Positions 18,801-25,064 of a stretch of 64,000 nucleotides of DNA are shown one piece after another. Location: the NCBI RefSeq assembly GCF_026342355.1, contig NZ_JAPEMV010000010.1, forward strand, positions 1 through 64,000, given 5' to 3'. This DNA comes from Streptomyces sp. NBC_00249 (GTDB taxonomy: Bacteria; Actinomycetota; Actinomycetes; Streptomycetales; Streptomycetaceae). A program made the position numbers and the translations under genes. Position 1 is the first letter of the stretch. The number at the start of each line of letters is the position of its first letter. Below the pieces are notes generated by a model that was not told where the DNA came from, made no database searches, and worked only from the letters and a program-made list of their open reading frames with translations.

Positions 18801-19454
18801 CAGGACGCGGCGGACCTGGTCGTGCTGGCCCTGGTCCTGTTCGCGGCGGTCGAGGCCGGTCCAGCGGCGGCCGGAGCGGGCGATGGTGACGCCGGCTTCG
18901 AGGAGCTGCTTGCGGTCGTACCAGCCGCGCAGCTTGGGGCCGACGACGGCGGCGTCGGGGTTCTCGTCGGCGACGCGCAGGAGTTCGGTGAGGGCGTCGG
19001 GTTCGGGGGCGCTGTCGTCGTGGAGCAGCCAGAGCCATTGGACGGGTTCGCCGTGCGGGAGTTCGGGGAGGTCGTAGGCGTCGTCGCGCCAGGTGCGGCT
19101 GACGGGGTCCCAGCCGCTGGGGCGCTTGAGGTAGGGGAGGTCCTCGGGGGTGAGGACGCCGGCGCTGCGGGCGGCCTCGTCGACGGCGGCGCCGAAGCCG
19201 GTGCGGCGGGCGAGGTGGAGGACGCGGCCGTCGCCGAAGGCTTCGTCGAGGAGGCGCGCGGAGTCGTCGGCGCTGCCGGTGTCGGCGGCGACGTGGTTCT
19301 GCGCGGGGCGCTCCTGGGCGAGGAGTCCGGCGAGGGTCTGGGGCAGCCAGCGGGCTCCGTCGTGGGCGACGAGGACCGCGGTGACGACGTGCCGGGGGAA
19401 CTCGGGGGTGGCGGCCGCCTGGTGGGAGGCCGTCGAGTTGCTGTGCAGGGACAT
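15843..19454 (-). CDS. Large membrane glycosyltransferase, GT2 domain plus multi-TM region
   Basis: 1203 residues. An N-terminal GT2 domain (about 20-290) has VTAVLVAHDGARWLPQTL, the acidic WLLHDDSAPEPDAL motif for metal/nucleotide-sugar binding and MRDDVDLCWRAQSAGYEVLV. It is followed by about a dozen membrane segments (roughly 290-860), a soluble region (KPLKPKTVDGWAQGFELP) and a last membrane segment. The final 120 or so residues are a Gln/Pro/Tyr-rich disordered tail. Substrate unknown; the layout suggests polymerisation or export-linked glycosylation of an envelope glycan. ATG 19454 is chosen because GGAGGG lies about 12 bases upstream and MSLHSNST begins the family-like sequence. It overlaps the DUF5719 gene by GTGA. 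Confidence 0.88.
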   Translation of the reverse strand: MSLHSNSTASHQAAATPEFPRHVVTAVLVAHDGARWLPQTLAGLLAQERPAQNHVAADTGSADDSARLLDEAFGDGRVLHLARRTGFGAAVDEAARSAGVLTPEDLPYLKRPSGWDPVSRTWRDDAYDLPELPHGEPVQWLWLLHDDSAPEPDALTELLRVADENPDAAVVGPKLRGWYDRKQLLEAGVTIARSGRRWTGLDRREQDQGQHDQVRRVLSVSTAGMLVRRDVYDALGGFDRRLPLMRDDVDLCWRAQSAGYEVLVAPDAVLRHAEAAARERRTVDCAGRSAVSPHRVDKAGAVHTVLANSTGRALPYVLLRLLVGTVLRTLGYLVGKAPGQAVDEVTGLLSTLLRPGRLLAARKRRRRPAVPNTELRALFPPPGATLRANAEQLAGYFGSDRDTDTAPAGRHGGSVLSAPGGEDGDYLQPERSGRLQRIARRPSPVVFAGLLLVSLAACRGLLAGGTLMGGALLPAPGSGLELWRAYTGDWQPAGIGTTAGAPPYLAVLGALAVLLLGSTQAALTLLLVCSVPLAGLTAYAASRPLVTSRLLRAWAAVAYAFLPAVTGALAGGRIGTAVLAVLLPLLARSAVSAFGPADRDTGTTGGWRPVWTYTLLLTLATAFTPVVWPLAAVLGTAALLARRAHLKTYAPRLLATLAVPLLVLGPWSLGLLTHPSRFLREAGLPYGAGSATPLDLLGTSPGGPGTSGGLLLTGTVLAALAALLRADRRPAVLTAWTAALAGLFLAVLLNRDGWAGPATLVYGLALIAAAVLGADGAKERVAARSFGWRQPLAALVALAAAAGPLLAAAAWAAAGADGPLSRRDPVQVPAFVAAQSEDSNRTRTLVLGGASPDTVSYTLVRGPGVRIGDAELLADAGAEPRLAKAVSSLVSGSGANQSEQLGAFAVRYVMIPPGGSPQMRRTLDGTPGLKQRHQDDGTAVWEVQRLPARVAIVPAKADQAPIAVDAGPVRAQAKIPAGEEGRTLRVADRADPGWRATLDGKPLKPKTVDGWAQGFELPATGGRLVLGHEDSLTRDAWHWAQGLLALLLLVLALPGRRARLDDDLPEEDTAAAPPAEGAEPGQGRRARRLRAPAAAEPEPAAAESVVDPYAQIPAQQVYGEETYAYRTPDPYEQQQPQQQPQPYQEYGEQQYAQPYAEPQPPYDPQQQFPFPQQQQQPPYPYAYEQQYDTYGQHDPRPDGSTQQ

Positions 19455-19797
19455 CGCGGTACGGGCCCTCCGGCCGGGGATCCGGGGGTGGTGTGCCCTC
19501 GGAGGCTGCTGGACAGCGCCCCACACTAACGGCTGCGAAGACCCTGGTCCGCCTCCCGTGGTGAAGGCACGGAGAAGGTGCGGGGGCGGCGGCGGGGAAC
19601 GTACGGGGGAAGGTGCGGGAAACGCGCGACAGGGGCCGGAACGCGACGGTCCGCCTCCTGCGGGGAAGGTGCGGGAGGCGGACCGTTTGCTCTGCTGGTG
19701 CTGCGGGCTCTACGGGTGCTGCCGGTGGTGCGGGCCGTGCGCTTCGGTATGTGGTGGGCGGTGGCGTAGGTGCCTCGGGCGGAGCGCCGCGGCCGTT
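19455..19797. other. Gap between whiB and the large glycosyltransferase
   Basis: A 343-base non-coding interval. It contains three direct copies of GAAGGTGCGGG (near 19574, 19611 and 19664) and the whiB terminator hairpin. The right end of the glycosyltransferase leader is GC-rich. No ORF with family-like sequence was seen. Confidence 0.5.
19646..19686 (-). terminator. Hairpin downstream of whiB
   Basis: A 13-bp perfect stem (19646-19658 with 19674-19686) enclosing a 15-base loop, about 110 bases beyond the whiB stop on the same strand. Confidence 0.55.
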
Positions 19798-20061
19798 TCA
19801 GACCGCTGCCTTTTTCAGACGGCGGCGCTCGCGCTCGGACAGACCGCCCCAGATGCCGAATCGCTCGTCATTGGCGAGGGCGTACTCAAGGCATTCGGAG
19901 CGGACCTCGCAGGCCAGGCAGACCTTCTTGGCTTCCCGGGTGGAGCCGCCCTTCTCGGGAAAGAAGGACTCGGGGTCGGTCTGGGCGCAGAGAGCGCGCT
20001 CCTGCCATCCGAGCTCTTCGTCCGCTTCCTCGACCAGCAGTTCCTGAAACAGCTCGGTCAT
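19798..20061 (-). CDS. whiB: WhiB, iron-sulfur transcription regulator of sporulation septation
   Basis: 87 residues with the Wbl signature: four cysteines (25, 48, 51, 57) in C-x22-C-x2-C-x5-C to hold a [4Fe-4S] cluster, the G(I)WGG turn at 69-73 and the basic C-terminus RERRRLKKAAV. Its length and sequence match the WhiB/WhmD subgroup rather than WblA or WblC. In Streptomyces WhiB acts with WhiA to switch aerial hyphae from growth to septation. The ATG has GAGGGG at 6 bases. Its long upstream region suggests developmental control. Confidence 0.96.
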   Translation of the reverse strand: MTELFQELLVEEADEELGWQERALCAQTDPESFFPEKGGSTREAKKVCLACEVRSECLEYALANDERFGIWGGLSERERRRLKKAAV

Positions 20062-20300
20062 GTGCGCCCCTCGCTCTGTCTGTGCGTCCCCGTGGTGTTG
20101 CCGTTACTGATCGCCAGGTAACGACACGAGTGAAATTACAAGTGTGTGGCTCCTGTGCAGTCAAGCCGAGATCTGCTATTGGGCGCCTTATTCACTCTGC
20201 GGAACCAAGCCTATGCAGAAAGTGTTCATATCGCCAAAAATCGTGACACAAGCCACACAAGCCACACGCGTCGCACGGTGGCGCCCTCCCCCGAAGCCGA
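20062..20300 (-). promoter_or_regulatory. whiB upstream control region
   Basis: An AT-richer stretch upstream of whiB. It contains GACAC pentamers (20123-20127, 20245-20249), which match the core reported for WhiA sites, and BldD-like half-sites AGTGA (20129-20133) and TCACT (20192-20196). A direct repeat ACACAAGCC (x2) lies at 20246-20263. The assignments are motif matches only. Confidence 0.35.
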
Positions 20301-20536
20301 CGCGTCACTCCGGAGGGGGGTTGCGATCCGGCCGAAGATGCGGCGCGGATCACGTTCCGATCACGAGTGACGCCAACGGGTTTGAGATTGGTTCCCGCGT
20401 GACGTGAAGCGGCACATCCCCCGGTGCGGACTGCACAAACCTTTCTCCGCGCACAGTAACCGGATGAGGTGAAACTTTTACCTCAAACCGGACATTGGGT
20501 TGACAGTCCGCCCCTTTCCCCGGTCTCCTTGTCCTC

Positions 20537-20623
20537 ATGTCAGCGCCCGCAGCCGCCACCTGGACCCCCATTCGTGGGTTCCTGCGCGCTGCCCAGGTTC
20601 GCTGTTGCTGTTGCAGCTGTTGA
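20537..20623 (+). CDS. Putative cysteine-rich leader peptide
   Basis: A 28-codon ORF starting at ATG 20537 and ending ...VRCCCCSC before TGA 20621-20623. Four consecutive Cys codons plus a fifth, placed 91 bases before the start of a cysteine dioxygenase gene, is the pattern of a cysteine-sensing attenuation leader: ribosomes would stall when charged Cys-tRNA is scarce. Similar Cys-ended uORFs are known ahead of sulfur-metabolism genes in actinobacteria. A small hairpin follows at 20630-20645. No strong ribosome-binding site is visible, so translation is inferred. Confidence 0.6.
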   Translation: MSAPAAATWTPIRGFLRAAQVRCCCCSC

Positions 20624-20629
20624 TGCCTC

Positions 20630-20645
20630 CGGAGCCCCGGCTCCG
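20630..20645 (+). promoter_or_regulatory. Small hairpin between leader ORF and cysteine dioxygenase
   Basis: CGGAGC pairs with GCTCCG around a 4-base loop, 7 bases after the leader stop. A ribosome stalled on the Cys codons would cover or expose this region, so it may be part of the regulatory switch. Confidence 0.35.
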
Positions 20646-20714
20646 TCCGAGCACCGGCTACTCCCCCACAGCAACCGCCCCGCACGACTGACATCCGTCG
20701 AGGACACCCCCACG

Positions 20715-21260
20715 ATGAACAGCGCCTCCGCAGCCACCACCGCCGCCGCCCCCGCCGCCGCCCCCGCCACGGTCGAGAGCGACCTCCAGATCGCCGGCGA
20801 CATCCTCTCCGTCCAGCACCTCCTCCAGCCCGCCCGCGAGCACCCGGCCACCGTCGCCGAGTTCGTCGGCCTCGCCCGCTCCATCGCCGAGGACCGCGCG
20901 AGCTGGGAACACCTCGTCCGCTACGACGCCACCACCCGCTGGTACCACCGCCTGCGCACCGGCCCCGGCTACGAGGTCTGGCTGCTCAGCTGGGTCCCCG
21001 GCCAGGGCAGCGGCCGCCACGACCACGGCGCCTCCTCCGGCGTCCTGACCGTCCTGGACGGCGAGCTCACCGAGCACAGCACGCGCGGCCCCCTCACCCT
21101 CGGCCCCGGCTCCCAGCGCGTCTTCGCCCCCGGCTACGCCCACGAGGTCGTCAACGACACCCTCGACGGAGCCGTCAGCCTGCACGTGTACTTCCCCGGC
21201 CTCACCGAGATGCCCATGCACAGCTGCTCCCCGGCCCGCGAGGCCCACGCAGCGGTCTGA
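20715..21260 (+). CDS. Cysteine dioxygenase family protein
   Basis: 181 residues of the cupin-fold thiol dioxygenase family. It oxidises L-cysteine (or a related thiol) to the sulfinate using Fe(II) and O2. The three-His iron site is visible as SGRHDHGASSGVLTVLDGELTEHS (two His) and GYAHEVVNDT (third His). The preceding STRGPLTLGPGSQRVF strand is cupin-like. The first 20 residues are Ala-rich and disordered. ATG 20715 follows GAGGAC at about 8 bases. The Cys-rich leader immediately upstream supports cysteine-responsive control. Confidence 0.9.
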   Translation: MNSASAATTAAAPAAAPATVESDLQIAGDILSVQHLLQPAREHPATVAEFVGLARSIAEDRASWEHLVRYDATTRWYHRLRTGPGYEVWLLSWVPGQGSGRHDHGASSGVLTVLDGELTEHSTRGPLTLGPGSQRVFAPGYAHEVVNDTLDGAVSLHVYFPGLTEMPMHSCSPAREAHAAV

Positions 21261-21306
21261 CGGTCCCGCCCCTCGACGGACAGCCCCCGGCTGACAAACT
21301 GTCCGC

Positions 21307-22266
21307 ATGCGCATTGTTGTTCTGGCCGGCGGCATCGGCGGCGCCCGCTTCCTCCGCGGACTGAAGGTCACCGTCCCCGACGCGGACATCACCGTCATCG
21401 GCAACACCGGCGACGACATTCACCTGTTCGGGCTGAAGGTCTGCCCCGATCTGGACACCGTGATGTACACCCTCGGCGGTGGCATCAACGAGGACCAGGG
21501 CTGGGGCCGCACCGACGAGTCCTTCACCGTCAAGGAGGAACTCGCCGCCTACGGGGTCGGACCCGCCTGGTTCGGCCTCGGCGACCGCGACTTCGCCACC
21601 CACATCGTCCGCACCCAGATGATCGGCGCGGGCTACCCGCTCAGCGCCGTCACCGAAGCCCTCTGCGACCGCTGGCAGCCCGGCGTCCGGCTGCTCCCCA
21701 TGTCCGACGACCGCGTCGAGACCCATGTGGCCGTCACCGACCCCGAAACCGGCGAACGGCGCGTCATCCACTTCCAGGAGTACTGGGTGCGGATGCGCGC
21801 CGCGCTCGACGCCGAGGCCGTCGTGCCCGTCGGCGCCGAGCAGGCCAAGCCCGCCCCCGGCGTGCTGGAGGCCATCGCAGCCGCCGACGTCATCATCTTC
21901 CCGCCGTCCAACCCCGTCGTCTCGGTCGGCACCATCCTGTCCGTGCCCGGCATCCGCGACGCCGTGGCCGCCGCCGACGCCCCCGTCGTCGGCCTCTCCC
22001 CCATCGTCGGGGGCGCCCCCGTCCGCGGCATGGCCGACAAGGTGCTGGCCGCCGTCGGCGTGGAAGCCACCGCCGCCGCCGTCGCCCTGCACTACGGCAC
22101 CGGACTGCTCGACGGCTGGCTCGTCGACACCGCCGACGCGGACGCCGTCGCCGAGGTGGAGGCCGCCGGCATCACCTGCCGCGCGGTACCGCTGATGATG
22201 ACCGACCTCGCGGCCACCGCCGAGATGGCGCGGGCCGCGCTGGACCTGGCGGAGTCCTCCCGGTGA
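21307..22266 (+). CDS. fbiA: 2-phospho-L-lactate transferase (F420 synthesis)
   Basis: 319 residues of the CofD/FbiA family. It joins the activated lactyl/enolpyruvyl phosphate moiety to the deazaflavin Fo, making (dehydro-)F420-0. Signatures are the N-terminal VLAGGIGGARFLRGL, GNTGDDIHLFGLKVCPDLDTVMYTLGG and the C-terminal SPIVGGAPVRGMADKVLAAVG. It overlaps the next gene by four bases (GTGA) and clearly forms a two-gene F420 operon with it. Confidence 0.95.
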   Translation: MRIVVLAGGIGGARFLRGLKVTVPDADITVIGNTGDDIHLFGLKVCPDLDTVMYTLGGGINEDQGWGRTDESFTVKEELAAYGVGPAWFGLGDRDFATHIVRTQMIGAGYPLSAVTEALCDRWQPGVRLLPMSDDRVETHVAVTDPETGERRVIHFQEYWVRMRAALDAEAVVPVGAEQAKPAPGVLEAIAAADVIIFPPSNPVVSVGTILSVPGIRDAVAAADAPVVGLSPIVGGAPVRGMADKVLAAVGVEATAAAVALHYGTGLLDGWLVDTADADAVAEVEAAGITCRAVPLMMTDLAATAEMARAALDLAESSR

Positions 22267-23558
22267 GCGCTCCCTCGTACGAGGTACGGGCCGTCCCCGG
22301 CATCCCCGAGGTCCGGCCGGGTGACGACCTGGCGGAGCTGATCGCCGCCGCCGTGCCCGACCTGCGCGACGGGGACGTCCTGCTGGTCACCTCGAAGATC
22401 GTCTCCAAGGCCGAGGGGCGCATCGTCCGGGCCGAGTCCCGCGAGGAGGCCATAGACGCCGAGACCGTACGGGTCGTCGCCCGCCGCGGCCCGCTGCGCA
22501 TCGTCGAGAACCGCCAGGGACTGGTCATGGCGGCCGCCGGGGTCGACGCCTCGAACACCGAGCCCGGCACCGTCCTGCTGCTGCCCGAGGACCCCGACGC
22601 CTCCGCCGCCGCGATCCGTACGGGGCTGCGGGAGCGGCTGTCCGTGGACGTCGGCGTGATCGTCACCGACACCTTCGGGCGGCCCTGGCGGGCCGGGCTG
22701 ACCGACGTGGCCATCGGCGCGGCCGGCGTACGGGTCCTGGACGACCTGCGCGGCGCCACCGACGCCCACGGCAACCCGCTCAGCGCGACCATAGTCGCCA
22801 CCGCCGACGAACTCGCCGCCGCCGGGGACCTCGTCAAGGGCAAGGCCTCCGGGCTGCCCGTCGCGCTCGTCCGCGGACTGGGGCACCTGCGGGGCGAGGG
22901 CTCCACCGCCCGCGACCTGGTACGCAGCCCCGCCGACGACATGTTCCGCCTCGGCACCTCCGAAGCCGTACGGGAAGCCGTGACCGGGCGCCGCACCGTC
23001 CGCGCCTTCACCGACGAGCCCGTCGACCCCGGCGCCGTACGCCGCGCCGTGGCCGCCGCCGTGACCGCCCCCGCCCCGCACCACACGACGCCGTGGCGGT
23101 TCGTCCTGCTGGAGTCGGCGGGCGCCCGCCTGGAGCTGCTCGACGCGATGCGGGACGCGTGGATCGCCGACCTGCGCCGCGACGGCAAGTCCGAGGAGTC
23201 CATCGCCAAGCGGGTCCGGCGCGGTGACGTCCTGCGGGGCGCCCCGTACCTGGTCGTGCCCTGCATGGTGACCGACGGCGCCCACGACTACGGGCACGCC
23301 CGGCGGGACGCGGCCGAACGGGAGATGTTCGTCGTCGCCATGGGCGCGGGCGTGCAGAACTTCCTGGTCGCCCTGGCCGGGGAACGGCTCGGCTCCGCGT
23401 GGGTGTCCTCGACCATGTTCTGCCGCGACGTCGTGCGCAAGGTGCTGGGGCTGCCGGAGCACTGGGACCCGATGGGCGCGGTCGCCGTCGGCCACGCCGC
23501 CGCGGCCCCGGCGGAGCGGCCGGAGCGCACCGCCGACGCGTTCGTCGAGGTGCGTTAG
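22263..23558 (+). CDS. fbiB: Bifunctional F420-0:L-glutamate ligase / nitroreductase-like domain
   Basis: 431 residues, the actinobacterial two-domain form. The N-terminal CofE part (about 1-240) adds glutamates to F420-0: GDVLLVTSKIVSKAEGRIV, RIVENRQGLVMAAAGVDASNT, VIVTDTFGRPWR. The C-terminal FMN-binding nitroreductase-like part (about 245-431) starts EAVTGRRTVRAFTDEPVDP and contains PHHTTPWRFVLLES; in mycobacteria this domain reduces dehydro-F420-0. GTG 22263 overlaps the fbiA stop. Its own TAG stop lies inside a long palindrome shared with the convergent gene. Confidence 0.95.
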   Translation: MSAPSYEVRAVPGIPEVRPGDDLAELIAAAVPDLRDGDVLLVTSKIVSKAEGRIVRAESREEAIDAETVRVVARRGPLRIVENRQGLVMAAAGVDASNTEPGTVLLLPEDPDASAAAIRTGLRERLSVDVGVIVTDTFGRPWRAGLTDVAIGAAGVRVLDDLRGATDAHGNPLSATIVATADELAAAGDLVKGKASGLPVALVRGLGHLRGEGSTARDLVRSPADDMFRLGTSEAVREAVTGRRTVRAFTDEPVDPGAVRRAVAAAVTAPAPHHTTPWRFVLLESAGARLELLDAMRDAWIADLRRDGKSEESIAKRVRRGDVLRGAPYLVVPCMVTDGAHDYGHARRDAAEREMFVVAMGAGVQNFLVALAGERLGSAWVSSTMFCRDVVRKVLGLPEHWDPMGAVAVGHAAAAPAERPERTADAFVEVR

Positions 23559-23620
23559 GGCCTGTCGTCAAACTCCCGTCGTCGCCCGGAGGGCAGACGG
23601 GAGTTTGACGACAGGCCCTA
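23556..23620. terminator. Perfect 25-bp palindrome containing both convergent stop codons
   Basis: 23556-23580 pairs perfectly with 23596-23620 around a 15-base loop. The TAG of fbiB (23556-23558) and the TAG of the opposite-strand glycosylase gene (23618-23620) are the outermost bases of the two arms. It can terminate both transcripts. The length and sequence (GGCCTGTCGTCAAACTCCCG) also resemble transposon-end or MITE-like repeats. Confidence 0.85.
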
Positions 23621-24616
23621 GAGACGGCCGATGTCCCCGCGCGGCATACGGGGCGCACGGCGCGGCGGGGTGCGGCCCGCGAGGAGGATCAGACGGGCCG
23701 CGCGGTGCCGCTGGCCCTCGTACGGGGCCAGCAGCTCCAGCATCTCGGCGTCGTCCGCGTCCCGGTTGCCGGTGAGGGCCCAGCCGACGATGCCCGGCAG
23801 GTGCAGATCGCCGGTGGTGACGGCGTCGGCCGCGCCGTTGCTGCGCTGGAGGGTCTCCGCGGAGGTCCACGGACCGATGCCCGGGACGGCCTCCAGCCGG
23901 GCGGCGGCCAGCGTCAGCTCCATCCCCGCCGCCTCCTCCAGCCGGTCCGCCACCCGCGCGGCCCGCACGATCGTCGCGGACCGCTTCGCGTCCACCCCGG
24001 CCCGGTGCCAGTCCCAGGACGGGACCATCGCCCAGGCCCGGGCGGTCGGCATGACGTACAGGTCCTGCGGACCGGGCGCGGGCTCCCCGTACTGGCGCAC
24101 CAGACGGCGCCACGAGCGGTACGCCTCGTCGGAGGTGACCTTCTGCTCCAGCACCGTCGGCACCAGCGACTCCAGCACCAGCCCCGTACGGGTCAGACGC
24201 AGACCCGGGCGGAGGCGGTGGCTCGCGTGCACCAGCCGGTGCCGGGGGACGAACGCGGCGGGGTCGTCGGCCGCGCCGAGCAGCTCGGGGAGCCCGTCGA
24301 GGACCCAGTCGGCGCCCTCGCCCCAGGCCTCGGCGTGCACCGTGCCGTCGGAGGCGGCCCGGACCCGGAGGGTGGCGGGGCCGGCCGGGGTGCGGGTCGC
24401 ACGCCATACCGACCCGTCGGGGGTGACTCGGAACGTGGGGTCGGCGGGGCCGCGCCTGAGGGGGCCGAGGGTGAGGCCGAGGTCCAGCGGGCCGGGCGCC
24501 GGCCAGCGGCGCTCCTTCGCCCCCGCCGCTGCCCTGGCCGGGCGGGGGTCGGGTACGTCGACCCGGCCGCCGCGGGTGGCGGTACGGCTGAGCGGGTCGA
24601 ACCGCCGGGCTCCCAT
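23618..24616 (-). CDS. AlkA-type DNA-3-methyladenine glycosylase family
   Basis: 332 residues of the HhH-GPD superfamily. It removes alkylated bases in base-excision repair. The N-terminal 150 residues form the AlkA-like domain (GSVWRATRTPAGPATLRV). The HhH-GPD core has VPTVLEQKVTSDEAYRSWRRLV, the helix-hairpin-helix LEAVPGIGPWTSAETLQRS and TTGDLHLPGIVG with the catalytic-type Asp. The C-terminus is short and basic. The stop codon lies in the palindrome shared with fbiB. Start at 24616 is plausible; a shorter N-terminus cannot be excluded. Confidence 0.87.
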   Translation of the reverse strand: MGARRFDPLSRTATRGGRVDVPDPRPARAAAGAKERRWPAPGPLDLGLTLGPLRRGPADPTFRVTPDGSVWRATRTPAGPATLRVRAASDGTVHAEAWGEGADWVLDGLPELLGAADDPAAFVPRHRLVHASHRLRPGLRLTRTGLVLESLVPTVLEQKVTSDEAYRSWRRLVRQYGEPAPGPQDLYVMPTARAWAMVPSWDWHRAGVDAKRSATIVRAARVADRLEEAAGMELTLAAARLEAVPGIGPWTSAETLQRSNGAADAVTTGDLHLPGIVGWALTGNRDADDAEMLELLAPYEGQRHRAARLILLAGRTPPRRAPRMPRGDIGRL

Positions 24617-24649
24617 CCCCCGAGCCTATCCCCGCCGGGGCGGCACCGG

Positions 24650-24880
24650 CCCGTCCCGCTGCCCCTGCCCTGGCCGGGCGGTACCGGATGCCCCGCTGCG
24701 CGGAGCCGTCCCCTACCCACCCTTCCACCGTTCCCGCCTCAGAGCCGGCGCGGCTCCAAGACCTGGGGCTCCGCCCCAGACCCCCACGCCTCAAACGCCG
24801 GCGAGGCTGAAGGTGGCCGGTGCGGCTCACAGACCTGGGGCTCCGCCCCAGACCCCGCGCCTCAAACGCCGGCGAGGCTG
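24650..24880. repeat. Composite intergenic repeat, block 1 copy A
   Basis: About 230 bases that match 53935-54164 with no gaps and only two differences noticed by eye. It includes the GCCCTGGCCGGGCGGTA module and two units made of a CTGGGGCTCCGCCCCAG hairpin (24763-24779, 24835-24851) followed by CCTCAAACGCCGGCGAGG. It lies between the glycosylase start and the block 2 element. Confidence 0.92.
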
Positions 24881-24890
24881 AATTCGACCC

Positions 24891-25042
24891 GAGGGGTCGG
24901 GGACGGGGTGGGGTGTCGTCCGGGATGTAAAACGTGATTTGTTGGCGCGCGGTACCCCGTCACCAACGGCAGCTCCGGAAGGGGCGCCATAAATCATGCC
25001 TATCCCGGACGGCACCCCACCCCGTCCCCGACCCCGCCCCCA
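24891..25042. repeat. Composite intergenic repeat, block 2 copy A (long imperfect inverted repeat)
   Basis: A 152-base element whose two arms are imperfect reverse complements (left arm begins GGGGTCGGGGACGGGGTG, right arm ends with its complement). An AT-richer centre includes TAAAACGTGATTTG and CATAAATCATG. A second copy at 54251-54400 has conserved arms but a different middle. In both places it lies directly 3' of a leftward gene. It is MITE-like or a large terminator-like structure. Confidence 0.88.
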
Positions 25043-25064
25043 CCCGACCCCCGCCCGGCCAGGG

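Noticed and set aside
14350..19524. A 1724-codon open frame on the minus strand spanning the DUF5719 and glycosyltransferase genes
   Set aside because: Only its last 498 codons are real (DUF5719). The rest is Arg/Pro-rich sequence in the wrong frame of the glycosyltransferase gene, as is common in GC-rich DNA.
24827..25015. Small ORFs beginning MPSGIGMIYGAPSG in both copies of block 2 (also 54146-54373)
   Set aside because: The shared N-terminus only reflects the repeated DNA; the reading frames diverge at the variable centre and have no upstream ribosome-binding site.
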